A stretch of 5,532 bases of DNA from Deltaproteobacteria bacterium. GTDB taxonomy: Bacteria > Desulfobacterota > Anaeroferrophillalia > Anaeroferrophillales > Tharpellaceae. Position 1 is the stretch's first letter. Each line of letters opens with the position of its first letter. The stretch is taken from the NCBI GenBank assembly GCA_030595135.1, contig JAUVDU010000137.1:1-5532 (forward strand). Reading direction: 5' to 3'. Shown here piece by piece: positions 1 through 5,532 of the stretch. A program made the position numbers and the translations under genes. The notes under the pieces are model-generated. The model was given only the letters and a program-made list of their open reading frames with translations, did no database searches and had not been told where the DNA came from.

Positions 1-1089
1 ATCCGGGTTGACCCCTTTGCTCGGTTCCTGAGCAAAGATCTCCTTGACCTTCTCTTGAATCCGCGGCATCCGGGTCATCCCGCCAACCAGAATTACTTCC
101 TCAATATCAGAGGTTGAAACCCCGGCATCTTTCATTGCCGTTTTGCAGGGAGCAACCACCCGATCAACCAAATCGGCAACCAGGCCCTCAAGTACAGCCC
201 GAGTCAATTTAACATTAAGGTGCTTGGGACCTGAGGCATCGGCCGTAATAAAGGGCAGATTAATATCGGTCTCCATCGCCGTTGAAAGCTCACATTTGGC
301 CTTCTCCGCCGCCTCTTTCAGACGCTGCAAAGCCATCTTGTCGTTGCGCAGGTCGATAGCATCACTTTTACGAAACTCGTCGGCAATATAGCCAATTACC
401 CGTTCATCGAAATCTTCACCGCCGAGAAAAGTATCACCATTGGTGGCGTTGACTTCAAAAACTCCGTCGCCAAGCTCAAGGATTGAAATGTCAAAGGTAC
501 CGCCGCCAAGATCGAAAACTGCGATTTTACCCTCTTTTTTCTTGTCCGCACCATAAGCGAGAGCGGCAGCCGTCGGCTCATTAATAATTCTTTTGACATC
601 AAAACCGGCAATCTTGCCCGCATCCTTGGTCGCCTGACGCTGACTATCATTAAAGTAGGCCGGCACCGTAATTACGGCCTCGGTTACCGGTTCGCCAAGA
701 TAGTCTTCAGCCGTCTGCTTCATCTTCTGCAACGTCATCGCCGAGACCTCAGCCGGGCTATACTCCTTGTCCTTGATCTTAACCCAGGCATCACCATTTT
801 TTGCTTCGATGATTGTAAACGGCACATGCTCTTTCATCTGCTGCACCTGAGGCGCTGCAAACTTACGACCGATGAGGCGTTTGGCCGCAAAAACCGTATC
901 GGTAGGATTAGTCACCGCCTGACGCTTGGCCAGCTGCCCGACCAGACGTTCGCCGTTATCGGTAAAAGCTACAACTGATGGGGTTGTCCGCACCCCTTCC
1001 GCATTGGCGATAACCTTGGCTTCGCCGCCTTCCATTACACTAACGCATGAATTGGTAGTTCCCAAATCAATGCCGATTATTTTTCCCAT
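1..1089 (-). CDS. dnaK: Molecular chaperone DnaK (Hsp70), N-terminal part, cut by the window edge
   Basis: This is the ATP-driven Hsp70 chaperone, which binds exposed hydrophobic segments of cytosolic proteins in cycles set by DnaJ and GrpE. The frame is open from the ATG at 1087-1089 to the window edge, giving 363 residues, essentially the whole ATPase domain. The substrate-binding domain and lid (about 270 further residues in the family) lie outside. Visible motifs are the phosphate-1 loop [13 protein letters not shown] (residues 5-17), the catalytic lysine K70 in [19 protein letters not shown] (169-180, with E171), the phosphate-2 loop FDLGGGTFD (192-200), and the adenosine motif VGGMTRMP (335-342). 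All key residues are intact. A good Shine-Dalgarno, AAGGAGA, sits about 6 nt upstream of the ATG. It is the third gene of the HrcA-controlled operon, 80 nt after grpE. The identification is certain. Confidence 0.98.
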   Translation of the reverse strand, partial: MGKIIGIDLGTTNSCVSVMEGGEAKVIANAEGVRTTPSVVAFTDNGERLVGQLAKRQAVTNPTDTVFAAKRLIGRKFAAPQVQQMKEHVPFTIIEAKNGDAWVKIKDKEYSPAEVSAMTLQKMKQTAEDYLGEPVTEAVITVPAYFNDSQRQATKDAGKIAGFDVKRIINEPTAAALAYGADKKKEGKIAVFDLGGGTFDISILELGDGVFEVNATNGDTFLGGEDFDERVIGYIADEFRKSDAIDLRNDKMALQRLKEAAEKAKCELSTAMETDINLPFITADASGPKHLNVKLTRAVLEGLVADLVDRVVAPCKTAMKDAGVSTSDIEEVILVGGMTRMPRIQEKVKEIFAQEPSKGVNPD

Positions 1090-1169
1090 GATTTTCTCCT
1101 TAATTTATAATAAATTTATTTTGTGTTAATTTTAATTGATCTTCAATCTAGGTATGGGCACGCCAAAAA
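1090..1169 (-). other. AT-rich grpE-dnaK spacer, possible processing site or weak internal promoter
   Basis: The 80-nt spacer is much more AT-rich than its surroundings. On the minus strand it contains AATTTAT-T-ATAAATT, a small palindrome just before the dnaK ribosome site, and ATTGA-AGA-TCAAT. A weak promoter-like pair TTGAAG (1146-1141) and CAAAAT (1123-1118) is spaced by 17 nt. No second CIRCE is present. Any function, such as an RNA cleavage site or extra dnaK promoter, is speculative. Confidence 0.25.
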
Positions 1170-1784
1170 TCAACCCTTCCCCTCTTTTTCATCCGACTTT
1201 GCCTTGGCCACGGTCACCATGGCCGGACGCAGAAGGCGGCCATGCAGCTGATAACCTCTCTGGAGCTCGTCAACCACGCAATTAGGCTCGTGTTCATCGC
1301 TCTCAACCTGAGTCATCGCTTGATGAAAGGCGGGATCGAAAGGAGCTCCCAGACACTCAATACACTCAACCCCCATAGTCTTGAAAATCGAATCAAACTG
1401 CTCCAAAGTTAACTTAACCCCATCGACAACCGAGGCTGGGTCATCTCCGGCATGAAGCAGAGCTCGTTCAAGATTATCTTTGACCGGCAGCAAATCGCGA
1501 ACAAAACCCTCCCGGGCAAAACGGGCAAAATCATCCTTTTCACGTTGCATACGCTTACGAAAATTATCTGCTTCAGCCTGCACCCTGAGCATCTGCTCCT
1601 GCAAAGAAGCGTTGATCTTCTGCAAACCATCGACTTCGGCCTGCAGCTCTTCGACTTCATTTTTCATGGTTGGATTCTCATCGTTATTATCAGCCTCAAC
1701 GCTGTCATTGGAACGATCTTCAGACTGTTCCAATTCGACCTCTTTCGCGTCTACCTTCTTTTTATCTTTTTTTCGTCCTGACAT
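1170..1784 (-). CDS. grpE: GrpE, nucleotide exchange factor of DnaK
   Basis: GrpE is a cytosolic homodimer that releases ADP from DnaK and acts as a thermosensor of the chaperone cycle. The protein has 204 residues, a normal length. Residues 1-40 are a highly charged, probably disordered tail. Residues 41-95 form the long helix/coiled coil (EVEELQAEVDGLQKINASLQ, then the conserved ADNFRKRMQRE). Residues 96-135 make the four-helix bundle (RDLLPVKDNLERAL). Residues 140-195 are the beta-wing that contacts DnaK, carrying the family signature FDPAFHQAM and GYQLHGRLLRPAMVTVAK. An odd detail is C141-I-E-C144 just before the wing, where the homologs I know have non-cysteine residues. The start is ATG at 1782-1784, with an AAAGGA ribosome site about 11 nt upstream, which is rather long. 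It lies 27 nt after hrcA and 80 nt before dnaK, and is co-transcribed with both. Confidence 0.97.
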   Translation of the reverse strand: MSGRKKDKKKVDAKEVELEQSEDRSNDSVEADNNDENPTMKNEVEELQAEVDGLQKINASLQEQMLRVQAEADNFRKRMQREKDDFARFAREGFVRDLLPVKDNLERALLHAGDDPASVVDGVKLTLEQFDSIFKTMGVECIECLGAPFDPAFHQAMTQVESDEHEPNCVVDELQRGYQLHGRLLRPAMVTVAKAKSDEKEGKG

Positions 1785-1811
1785 CTTTATCTATTTCCTT
1801 TATATGCTTCA

Positions 1812-2846
1812 CTATTGCTGGAGACGCCGACTCATGGCATCTGCAATATAATTAACTAACGGAATAATGCGGGAATAGTCCATCCGGGTCGGGCCAATCA
1901 CACCGACGCGCCCCAGGGTTCGACCCTCTCGCCCATATTCAGCGGTCACCAGAGAACAGTGCCGCATCTCCTGACAACAACTCTCGGCCCCGATAATTAC
2001 CCGCAACTGCTCTCCCCCCAAAGCCCCGTCAAGAATTTTAAGGATAGAGCCCTTCTCTTCAAAAGCTTTAAAAATCTCTTTCATACGCTCGACATCGGCA
2101 AATTCGGGGTGCTCAAGCAGGTTGAGTTTACCGTCGAGCATGACATCACTCTGCTGATCCGGATCTTTAGCAAAAAAACTCCGGCTTAAAGCCAGTACCT
2201 GAGCAAAAAGTTCATCATACCCCTGTTTATCACTCGCCATCTCCTGTAAGACCATGCGCTTGATCCCACTCAAAGTCAAATTACCAAGCAGGGCATTAAG
2301 ATAGTTGGAAAAGCGATTAAGTTGATCTTGCGAGAGCACCGTTTCAGACTCAAAAAGAACATTCTGAACCGCCCCCGAAACCGACACTATGACAGTCAGA
2401 ATGCGACGCTCATGGAGTTTCACAAAACGGATATGGCGAACCACCATCTGGCGAAAATCGGGCAGACTGACAACCCCGACATACGGCGTCAACTGGGCCA
2501 GTGTAAAAACCCCATCCTGCAAGACCTCCTCCAGACGACCACCCGACCCCGCCAATCGATCTCTGACCTGACGACGGGCTTCAGACGAAACTGCGGTAAA
2601 GGCCGGAAGATTATTCACGTAAAAACGAAAACCCAGATCAGTCGGGATGCGCCCGGCCGAGGTGTGGGGCTGACAGAGAAAACCACTCTCTTCAAGATCC
2701 GCCATCACATTGCGTAAAGTCGCCGGACTGAGTTGAAAACGCGGACTCCGCGACAAGGTTCGCGAACCCACCGGTTCACCACTGTGGATATAGTCCTCAA
2801 CCACAGCTTGCAACACCTTGATATGCCTTGCCGACAAAGCTTCCAT
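1812..2846 (-). CDS. hrcA: HrcA, heat-inducible transcription repressor
   Basis: HrcA is a dimeric repressor that binds CIRCE operators and is kept active by GroEL in the systems studied, so it responds to unfolded-protein load. The protein has 344 residues, typical for the family. Residues 1-78 are the winged helix-turn-helix: the start LSARHIKVLQAVVEDYIHSGEPVGSRTLS and the recognition and wing part LSPATLRNVMADLEESGFL to AGRIPTDLGFRFYV match the family closely. The middle is the GAF-like dimerisation domain with its inserted subdomain. The C-terminal signature GRVGVIGPTRMDY is at residues 312-324. The ATG at 2844-2846 is preceded by GAGG 4 nt upstream. It is the first gene of the operon, 70 nt downstream of a perfect CIRCE site, so it very likely represses itself together with grpE and dnaK. 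Confidence 0.97.
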   Translation of the reverse strand: MEALSARHIKVLQAVVEDYIHSGEPVGSRTLSRSPRFQLSPATLRNVMADLEESGFLCQPHTSAGRIPTDLGFRFYVNNLPAFTAVSSEARRQVRDRLAGSGGRLEEVLQDGVFTLAQLTPYVGVVSLPDFRQMVVRHIRFVKLHERRILTVIVSVSGAVQNVLFESETVLSQDQLNRFSNYLNALLGNLTLSGIKRMVLQEMASDKQGYDELFAQVLALSRSFFAKDPDQQSDVMLDGKLNLLEHPEFADVERMKEIFKAFEEKGSILKILDGALGGEQLRVIIGAESCCQEMRHCSLVTAEYGREGRTLGRVGVIGPTRMDYSRIIPLVNYIADAMSRRLQQ

Positions 2847-2856
2847 AAAACCTCAA

Positions 2857-2873
2857 CCGGAAGAGTGCTCCGG
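2857..2873 (-). promoter_or_regulatory. Small leader hairpin carrying a CIRCE half-site, just upstream of the hrcA ribosome site
   Basis: In the hrcA 5' leader, CCGGA and TCCGG form a 5-bp GC-rich stem around a 7-nt loop. The stem-loop includes AGCACTC (complement of 2863-2869), identical to part of a CIRCE arm. The hairpin ends directly before the TTGAGG ribosome site of hrcA. No proper second arm is present at the right distance, so it is not a full CIRCE operator. A regulatory role is only a possibility. Confidence 0.3.
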
Positions 2874-2900
2874 ATCCCGTTTACCTGCTTAAAAAGGCCT

Positions 2901-2948
2901 GAAAAACTAAACCCCGTTAGCACTCAACCATAAAGAGTGCTAACGGGG
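2901..2948 (-). terminator. Possible intrinsic terminator overlapping CIRCE
   Basis: On the minus strand the 14-bp stem (CCCCGTTAGCACTC paired with its complement, loop of 9 nt) is followed immediately by TTTAGTTTTTC at 2911-2901. A GC-clamped stem abutting a T-rich tract has the form of a Rho-independent terminator for transcripts arriving from yhaM, which ends at 3002. No other terminator is apparent between yhaM and hrcA. The loop is longer than ideal and the T tract is interrupted by AG, so efficiency is uncertain. Confidence 0.45.
2917..2943. promoter_or_regulatory. CIRCE operator (HrcA binding site)
   Basis: TTAGCACTC (2917-2925), a 9-nt spacer (2926-2934) and GAGTGCTAA (2935-2943) match the CIRCE consensus at all 18 arm positions. 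The site sits at the predicted transcription start of the hrcA operon. The arms continue outward with CCCCG (2912-2916) and CGGGG (2944-2948), giving 14 perfect base pairs in total, longer than the usual 9. Confidence 0.97.
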
Positions 2949-2950
2949 CT

Positions 2951-2979
2951 AAAATAACAATGGGCTTAACCGTTGTCAA
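2951..2979 (-). promoter_or_regulatory. Sigma-70 promoter of the hrcA-grpE-dnaK operon
   Basis: Read on the minus strand there is a perfect -35 box TTGACA (2979-2974), a 17-nt spacer, and a -10 box TATTTT (2956-2951; 4 of 6 matches to TATAAT). Counting from the -10 box, the predicted start is the G at about 2944, directly abutting the CIRCE operator. HrcA bound there would block initiation, the classical arrangement for HrcA-controlled operons. The start site is inferred from spacing only. Confidence 0.85.
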
Positions 2980-3001
2980 GGGAGGAAGGAATAGTTACGA
3001 T

Positions 3002-4030
3002 CTAAAAAAGCAGAGATGGTTCCCCCGGGGGAGAAGTTGGGGACGTGGTCTCCGGCTCAGACTCCGGCAGAGGGGCCCGGGGGCCAAGATAGAAGGCCCG
3101 GCCGAAGAGGCGATGATAGTCGCTCCATTCGGGATCGGAGTTTTTACCGTTACTCATGTGGGTGTTGACGGCGGTCAGTTTGGCATCGAGATCGTCGATG
3201 AAATTCAAGAGTATGGCTTCCTGGGTTTTGGGCCTTTTCGGGGAACCGTATTCATATTCGCCATGATGGCTTAAGATAAGATGTTCAAGCAGCATCAGGG
3301 TTGCAGCCGGAAAACCTTTTATGGTGGCAGCTTTCTCCTGAATCATCCGAACCCCGATAATAATATGCCCCAACAAACGACCGGAGGTCGAATAGTCGAG
3401 ATTTCGTTCATAGGTCAGCTCATGGACCTTACCGATATCATGGAGTAAAGCACCGGTCAAAACCAAATCAAGATTTATCTGAGGGTAAAGCGGGGTCACC
3501 TGCAAAGCCACCCGAGCCACGCTCAGGGTATGTTCGAGCAAGCCGCCAAGCCAGGCATGGTGCATCGCTTTGGCGGCCGGGGCCAAAGAGAAGGCTTTGG
3601 CAAACTCCTGATCCTTAATAAAGAAGGCTTCCGTCAACCGCCGGAGCCAGGGATCCTGGATATCGGCAATAATCCGACGCAAATCGCGCTCTAAAGTCGG
3701 AATGTGTTTATCCGTATGCGGGAGAAAATTACGCGCATCTATCTCGCCCTGCCAAACCTCAATAAAATTCAGCGTCAACTGCAGATTGCCGTTAAAAACC
3801 TGGCTGCGCGCCTTGATATGAACACAATCACCCTCTTGCAGGACGGCTGCGGCCGGTTCGGCATTATCCCAGAGAAAAGCGGTGATTTCACCACTGCGAT
3901 CGCCAAGTTTGAGCGTAAGATAATCTTTACCATTGCGACTGCGAGCCAGATTTTTACGCCGGACTAAAAGCAGAAGCTCAACCGCCTGGTTTTCCTGTAT
4001 ATCAGCTACTCTGATCTTGGAAATGGTCAT
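3002..4030 (-). CDS. YhaM-like OB-fold/HD-domain 3'-5' exoribonuclease
   Basis: The protein belongs to the YhaM family; the Bacillus member is a metal-dependent 3'-5' exonuclease on RNA and DNA. From the ATG at 4028-4030 it has 342 residues. Residues 15-93 are an OB-fold nucleic-acid-binding domain (LARSRNGKDYLTLKLGDRSGEITAFLWD). Residues 155-285 are the HD phosphohydrolase domain, with HHAWLGGLLEHTLSVA (157-172), the HDIGKV motif (197-202), LLGHI (219-223) and LSHHGEYEYGSP (253-264) with NFIDDLDAK (276-284), so the metal ligands are all present. The last 25 or so residues are a Pro/Glu/Ser-rich tail, probably disordered. In-frame starts at 4066 (ATG) and 4072 (TTG) exist, but homologs begin near MTISKIRVADI and GGGGAGG lies just before 4030. 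The gene overlaps the thiL end by 29 nt and is probably translationally coupled to it. The exact substrate here is inferred from the family. Confidence 0.93.
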   Translation of the reverse strand: MTISKIRVADIQENQAVELLLLVRRKNLARSRNGKDYLTLKLGDRSGEITAFLWDNAEPAAAVLQEGDCVHIKARSQVFNGNLQLTLNFIEVWQGEIDARNFLPHTDKHIPTLERDLRRIIADIQDPWLRRLTEAFFIKDQEFAKAFSLAPAAKAMHHAWLGGLLEHTLSVARVALQVTPLYPQINLDLVLTGALLHDIGKVHELTYERNLDYSTSGRLLGHIIIGVRMIQEKAATIKGFPAATLMLLEHLILSHHGEYEYGSPKRPKTQEAILLNFIDDLDAKLTAVNTHMSNGKNSDPEWSDYHRLFGRAFYLGPRAPLPESEPETTSPTSPPGEPSLLF

Positions 4031-5105
4031 AACCTCCCCTTTCGCCAACTGGTTTACGCGATCCATCGACAAGCATGAAAATACCTGCCGGTGCTGTAAT
4101 ACGGCCGATTCTGGTCAGATCGACCGCAGTTTCAGCAGCTATCGTTTCAATCTCTAAGCGCTGTTCCGGAGACGCCGTAAAAAGCAGTTCATAATCTTCA
4201 CCGCCACTCAACAGAGTGACATAATCAACCAGATCGGCATCAATAAAATACCGCCCGGCTACCGAGAACGGCAATCGACAAGCTTCGATTTCGGCCCCAA
4301 GGCCGCCGGAGGCGGTCAGCAAATGACCAAGATCGGCGATTACGCCGTCACTGACATCGAGCATGGCGGTTACGGCCCCGGATGCGGCCAGCATCGCCCC
4401 CAGTTCAATCCGGGGGCTGGGTCGCAAATGCCGCATTTGCAAAAAAGCTGCACTTTGGTTTAAATCCCCAAAATCCCCAAAATCCTCAGGAACATGCAGC
4501 CGCCCCAAAAGAAGCTGCAAACCCAAATAACTATCACCCGGGCTCCCGGAGAAGTAAAGATCGTCACCGACTGCGGCCCCACTCCGCAGAACCGGTTTTC
4601 CCGCATCCGCCAAACCGCAAAGAGTAACCGAGATCACAAGTTGATCGGCCTTTACAGTATCACCACCGGCCAGTTGCACACCGTACGCTTGCGCCAATTC
4701 AAGAAACGCTTCAACATAGTTTTCAAGCCACGCTTTTTCGATTCTGGCCGGCAGCGCCAGCGAGAGATAAACCGTAGAGGGTTGAGCCCCCATCGCGGCC
4801 AGATCGCTTAAATTAACTGCCAGAGACTTATAACCAAGATCGGCGGCCGAGGTATAGGAGAGATCAAAATGAACCCCTTCAACCAGCATATCCGTAGTCG
4901 TCAGAATTCCGTTGCCGACATCCGGAGACCACCAGGCTGCGTCATCGCCGATACCAAGTTTCAAGTCGCCGGAGGCTTTCGGCAGGCGCTGTTTTAGGGC
5001 TTCGATAAAGCCGAATTCGCCCCAATCGGCAATGGTTAAGGGATTTTTCAATTGGTTAGTCGCAACTATATCAAAAATTAAGTTAAAGCGGGTAACACCG
5101 AACAT
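4002..5105 (-). CDS. thiL: Thiamine-monophosphate kinase ThiL
   Basis: ThiL phosphorylates thiamine monophosphate with ATP to thiamine diphosphate, the last step of cofactor synthesis in the cytosol. The frame encodes 367 residues; the family usually has about 320-340. Motifs in order are GIGDDAA (51-57, metal/ATP binding), TTDMLVEGVHF (70-80), NLSDLAAMGA (98-107), GGDT (147-150), DVSDGV (250-255) and SGGEDYELLFT (300-310), all intact. The recognisable family start is IADWGEFGFIE (25-35), so residues 1-20 or so are an extension. The ATG at 5103-5105 is the only ATG in reach and has a weak AGGG site 8 nt upstream; a TTG at 5049-5051 with no visible ribosome site would give a normal N terminus. 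A 9-bp tandem repeat (about 4464-4490) encodes DFGDFG in a linker. It follows lon after 130 nt and overlaps the YhaM-like gene. Confidence 0.95.
   Translation of the reverse strand: MFGVTRFNLIFDIVATNQLKNPLTIADWGEFGFIEALKQRLPKASGDLKLGIGDDAAWWSPDVGNGILTTTDMLVEGVHFDLSYTSAADLGYKSLAVNLSDLAAMGAQPSTVYLSLALPARIEKAWLENYVEAFLELAQAYGVQLAGGDTVKADQLVISVTLCGLADAGKPVLRSGAAVGDDLYFSGSPGDSYLGLQLLLGRLHVPEDFGDFGDLNQSAAFLQMRHLRPSPRIELGAMLAASGAVTAMLDVSDGVIADLGHLLTASGGLGAEIEACRLPFSVAGRYFIDADLVDYVTLLSGGEDYELLFTASPEQRLEIETIAAETAVDLTRIGRITAPAGIFMLVDGSRKPVGERGGYDHFQDQSS
4033..4039 (-). promoter_or_regulatory. Ribosome binding site GGGGAGG for the YhaM-like gene, inside thiL
   Basis: GGGGAGG on the minus strand is the strongest Shine-Dalgarno near the gene start and supports the ATG at 4030 over 4066 or 4072. 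It lies only 2 nt from that ATG, closer than normal, which leaves some doubt. It falls within the thiL coding region, fitting translational coupling. Confidence 0.5.
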
Positions 5106-5106
5106 C

Positions 5107-5123
5107 GCTTCGCCCTGCTTCGC
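5107..5123. repeat. Direct repeat GCTTCGC x2 flanking the palindrome and covering the thiL ribosome site
   Basis: GCTTCGC occurs at 5107-5113 and again at 5117-5123, separated by CCT. On the minus strand this gives GCGAAGC-AGG-GCGAAGC directly before the thiL ATG, so the only AGGG available as ribosome site is inside the repeat. It may belong to the adjoining repeat element. Confidence 0.45.
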
Positions 5124-5125
5124 AT

Positions 5126-5217
5126 GGGGACAGGCTACGGATAAGTCTCGGTTAACGTTACTATTTGACTCTACGCAGGCATTCGATTACCGGTTTCAGC
5201 CGTAAGACCCAGTCCCC
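5126..5217. repeat. Long imperfect palindrome, MITE- or REP-like, between lon and thiL
   Basis: The 92-bp segment is bounded by GGGGAC (5126-5131) and GTCCCC (5212-5217). Pairing continues inward: after one A-A mismatch GG (5133-5134) pairs with CC, ACGG (5137-5140) pairs with CCGT (5200-5203), and CGGTTAACG (5149-5157) faces CGATTACCG (5184-5192) with 7 of 9 pairs. The centre is a 26-nt loop. It has no coding potential in keeping with the neighbours and no T tract that would make it a simple terminator. The form suggests a small non-autonomous mobile or REP-type element, but no target-site duplication is visible and copies elsewhere cannot be checked here. Confidence 0.5.
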
Positions 5218-5235
5218 GTCAATCGATAGAGTGAA

Positions 5236-5532
5236 CTATTTTACCACAGTTTTTTTGACTGGCTTTTTTCTCTCTTTTGGTAGCGGTTTCGGCGCTTTGG
5301 TTAAGGCGTGGGTCACAATTTCATCGGCCATTTTAATCGGGATAATCGTCAACTGTTTGCGAATATTGGCCGGGATCTCTTCTAAGTCTTTACGATTATC
5401 ATCGGGAATCAAAACGGTTGTCGCACCAAAGCGCAAAGCCGCTAAGACCTTCTCTTTCAAGCCGCCGATCGGCATCACCCGGCCGGTCAGAGTCAGCTCT
5501 CCGGTCATCGCAATGTTACGATAAGCGGGAAT
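5236..5532 (-). CDS. lon: ATP-dependent protease Lon, C-terminal end, cut by the window edge
   Basis: Lon is a cytosolic hexameric AAA+ serine protease that degrades misfolded and regulatory proteins. Only the last 98 residues are visible, open at the right edge and ending at a TAG at 5236-5238. They are the end of the protease domain: AMTGELTLTGRVMPIGGLKEKVLAALR contains the catalytic lysine of the Ser-Lys dyad (GGLKEK; codon 5455-5457). TTVLIPDDNRKDLEEIP follows, also typical of Lon. The catalytic serine motif lies upstream, outside the window. The last 20 or so residues are rich in Lys and Pro (KAPKPLPKERKKPVKK), an extension beyond the usual end of the fold. Its position next to hrcA-grpE-dnaK fits a shared role in protein quality control, though it has its own promoter outside the window. 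Confidence 0.95.
   Translation of the reverse strand: MPAYRNIAMTGELTLTGRVMPIGGLKEKVLAALRFGATTVLIPDDNRKDLEEIPANIRKQLTIIPIKMADEIVTHALTKAPKPLPKERKKPVKKTVVK

Noticed and set aside
1452..1851. Overlapping plus-strand open frames of 109 and 123 residues opposite grpE
   Set aside because: They are antisense to a certain grpE gene, have no recognisable domain or clear ribosome site, and their composition follows from the grpE codons.
2322..2717. Plus-strand open frame of 131 residues opposite hrcA
   Set aside because: It lies fully within hrcA on the other strand, shows no family motif and no good start context.
2846..2871. Second CIRCE operator in the hrcA leader
   Set aside because: The right half matches 7 of 9, but the facing half matches only about 5 of 9 and the spacer is 8 rather than 9 nt.
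3006..3053. GC-rich palindromes TCCCCCGGGGGA (3021-3032) and GGGGAC-GTG-GTCTCC (3039-3053) with a nearby T run, as a yhaM terminator or a second repeat element
   Set aside because: They lie inside the coding region for the Pro-rich tail; the first has no loop, the T run is about 12 nt away and before the stop codon, and the second is short enough for chance.
2960..3274. Plus-strand open frame of 104 residues starting in the hrcA control region
   Set aside because: It runs antisense to the 3' end of the YhaM-like gene and is rich in Gly and Arg as expected from the complement of its Pro-rich tail; no promoter or ribosome site supports it.
5165..5524. Plus-strand open frame of 119 residues opposite lon
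   Set aside because: It is the shadow of the Lon C terminus, whose motifs are unmistakable on the minus strand.
1..5532. CRISPR array, tRNA or rRNA genes, phage or defence genes
   Set aside because: No regularly spaced repeats, no tRNA cloverleaf or rRNA sequence, and all gene space is taken by recognisable housekeeping genes.

Overview
The window is read almost entirely on the minus strand. It holds a bacterial protein quality-control locus in the order lon (3' end), thiL, a YhaM-type OB-fold/HD phosphohydrolase, hrcA, grpE and dnaK (5' part). No convincing plus-strand gene was found. A HrcA/CIRCE-controlled hrcA-grpE-dnaK operon argues against a typical gammaproteobacterium, which would use sigma-32 instead. 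The protein sequences and the mixed, moderate base composition look most like a Desulfobacterota/deltaproteobacterial lineage, but this placement is an inference from memory of the families.

Layout from the right end, in the direction of transcription. Positions 5532-5236 carry the last 98 residues of Lon, with the catalytic lysine and an unusual Lys/Pro-rich tail. Positions 5235-5106 are a 130-bp spacer dominated by a long imperfect palindrome bounded by GGGGAC and GTCCCC (5126-5217), which looks like a small non-autonomous repeat (MITE or REP type). thiL follows (5105-4002), and its N-terminal extension begins just beyond that repeat. The yhaM-like gene overlaps the thiL end and runs to 3002.

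The 155-bp control region (2847-3001) separates yhaM from hrcA. It has a sigma-70 promoter with a perfect -35 box, a perfect CIRCE operator directly at the predicted transcription start, and a short leader. The CIRCE palindrome is extended by a CCCCG/CGGGG clamp and followed by a T-rich tract, so it may also act as the terminator of the upstream genes. hrcA (2846-1812), grpE (1784-1170) and dnaK (1089 past the left edge) follow as one operon; dnaJ may lie further downstream, outside the window.

Together the genes encode a repressor (HrcA), the DnaK chaperone with its nucleotide exchange factor (GrpE), and next door the Lon protease that removes damaged proteins. ThiL (thiamine diphosphate synthesis) and the YhaM-like nuclease sit between them without an obvious functional link. 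The core genes are ordinary. The points worth a second look are the repeat between lon and thiL and the possible dual role of the extended CIRCE hairpin.
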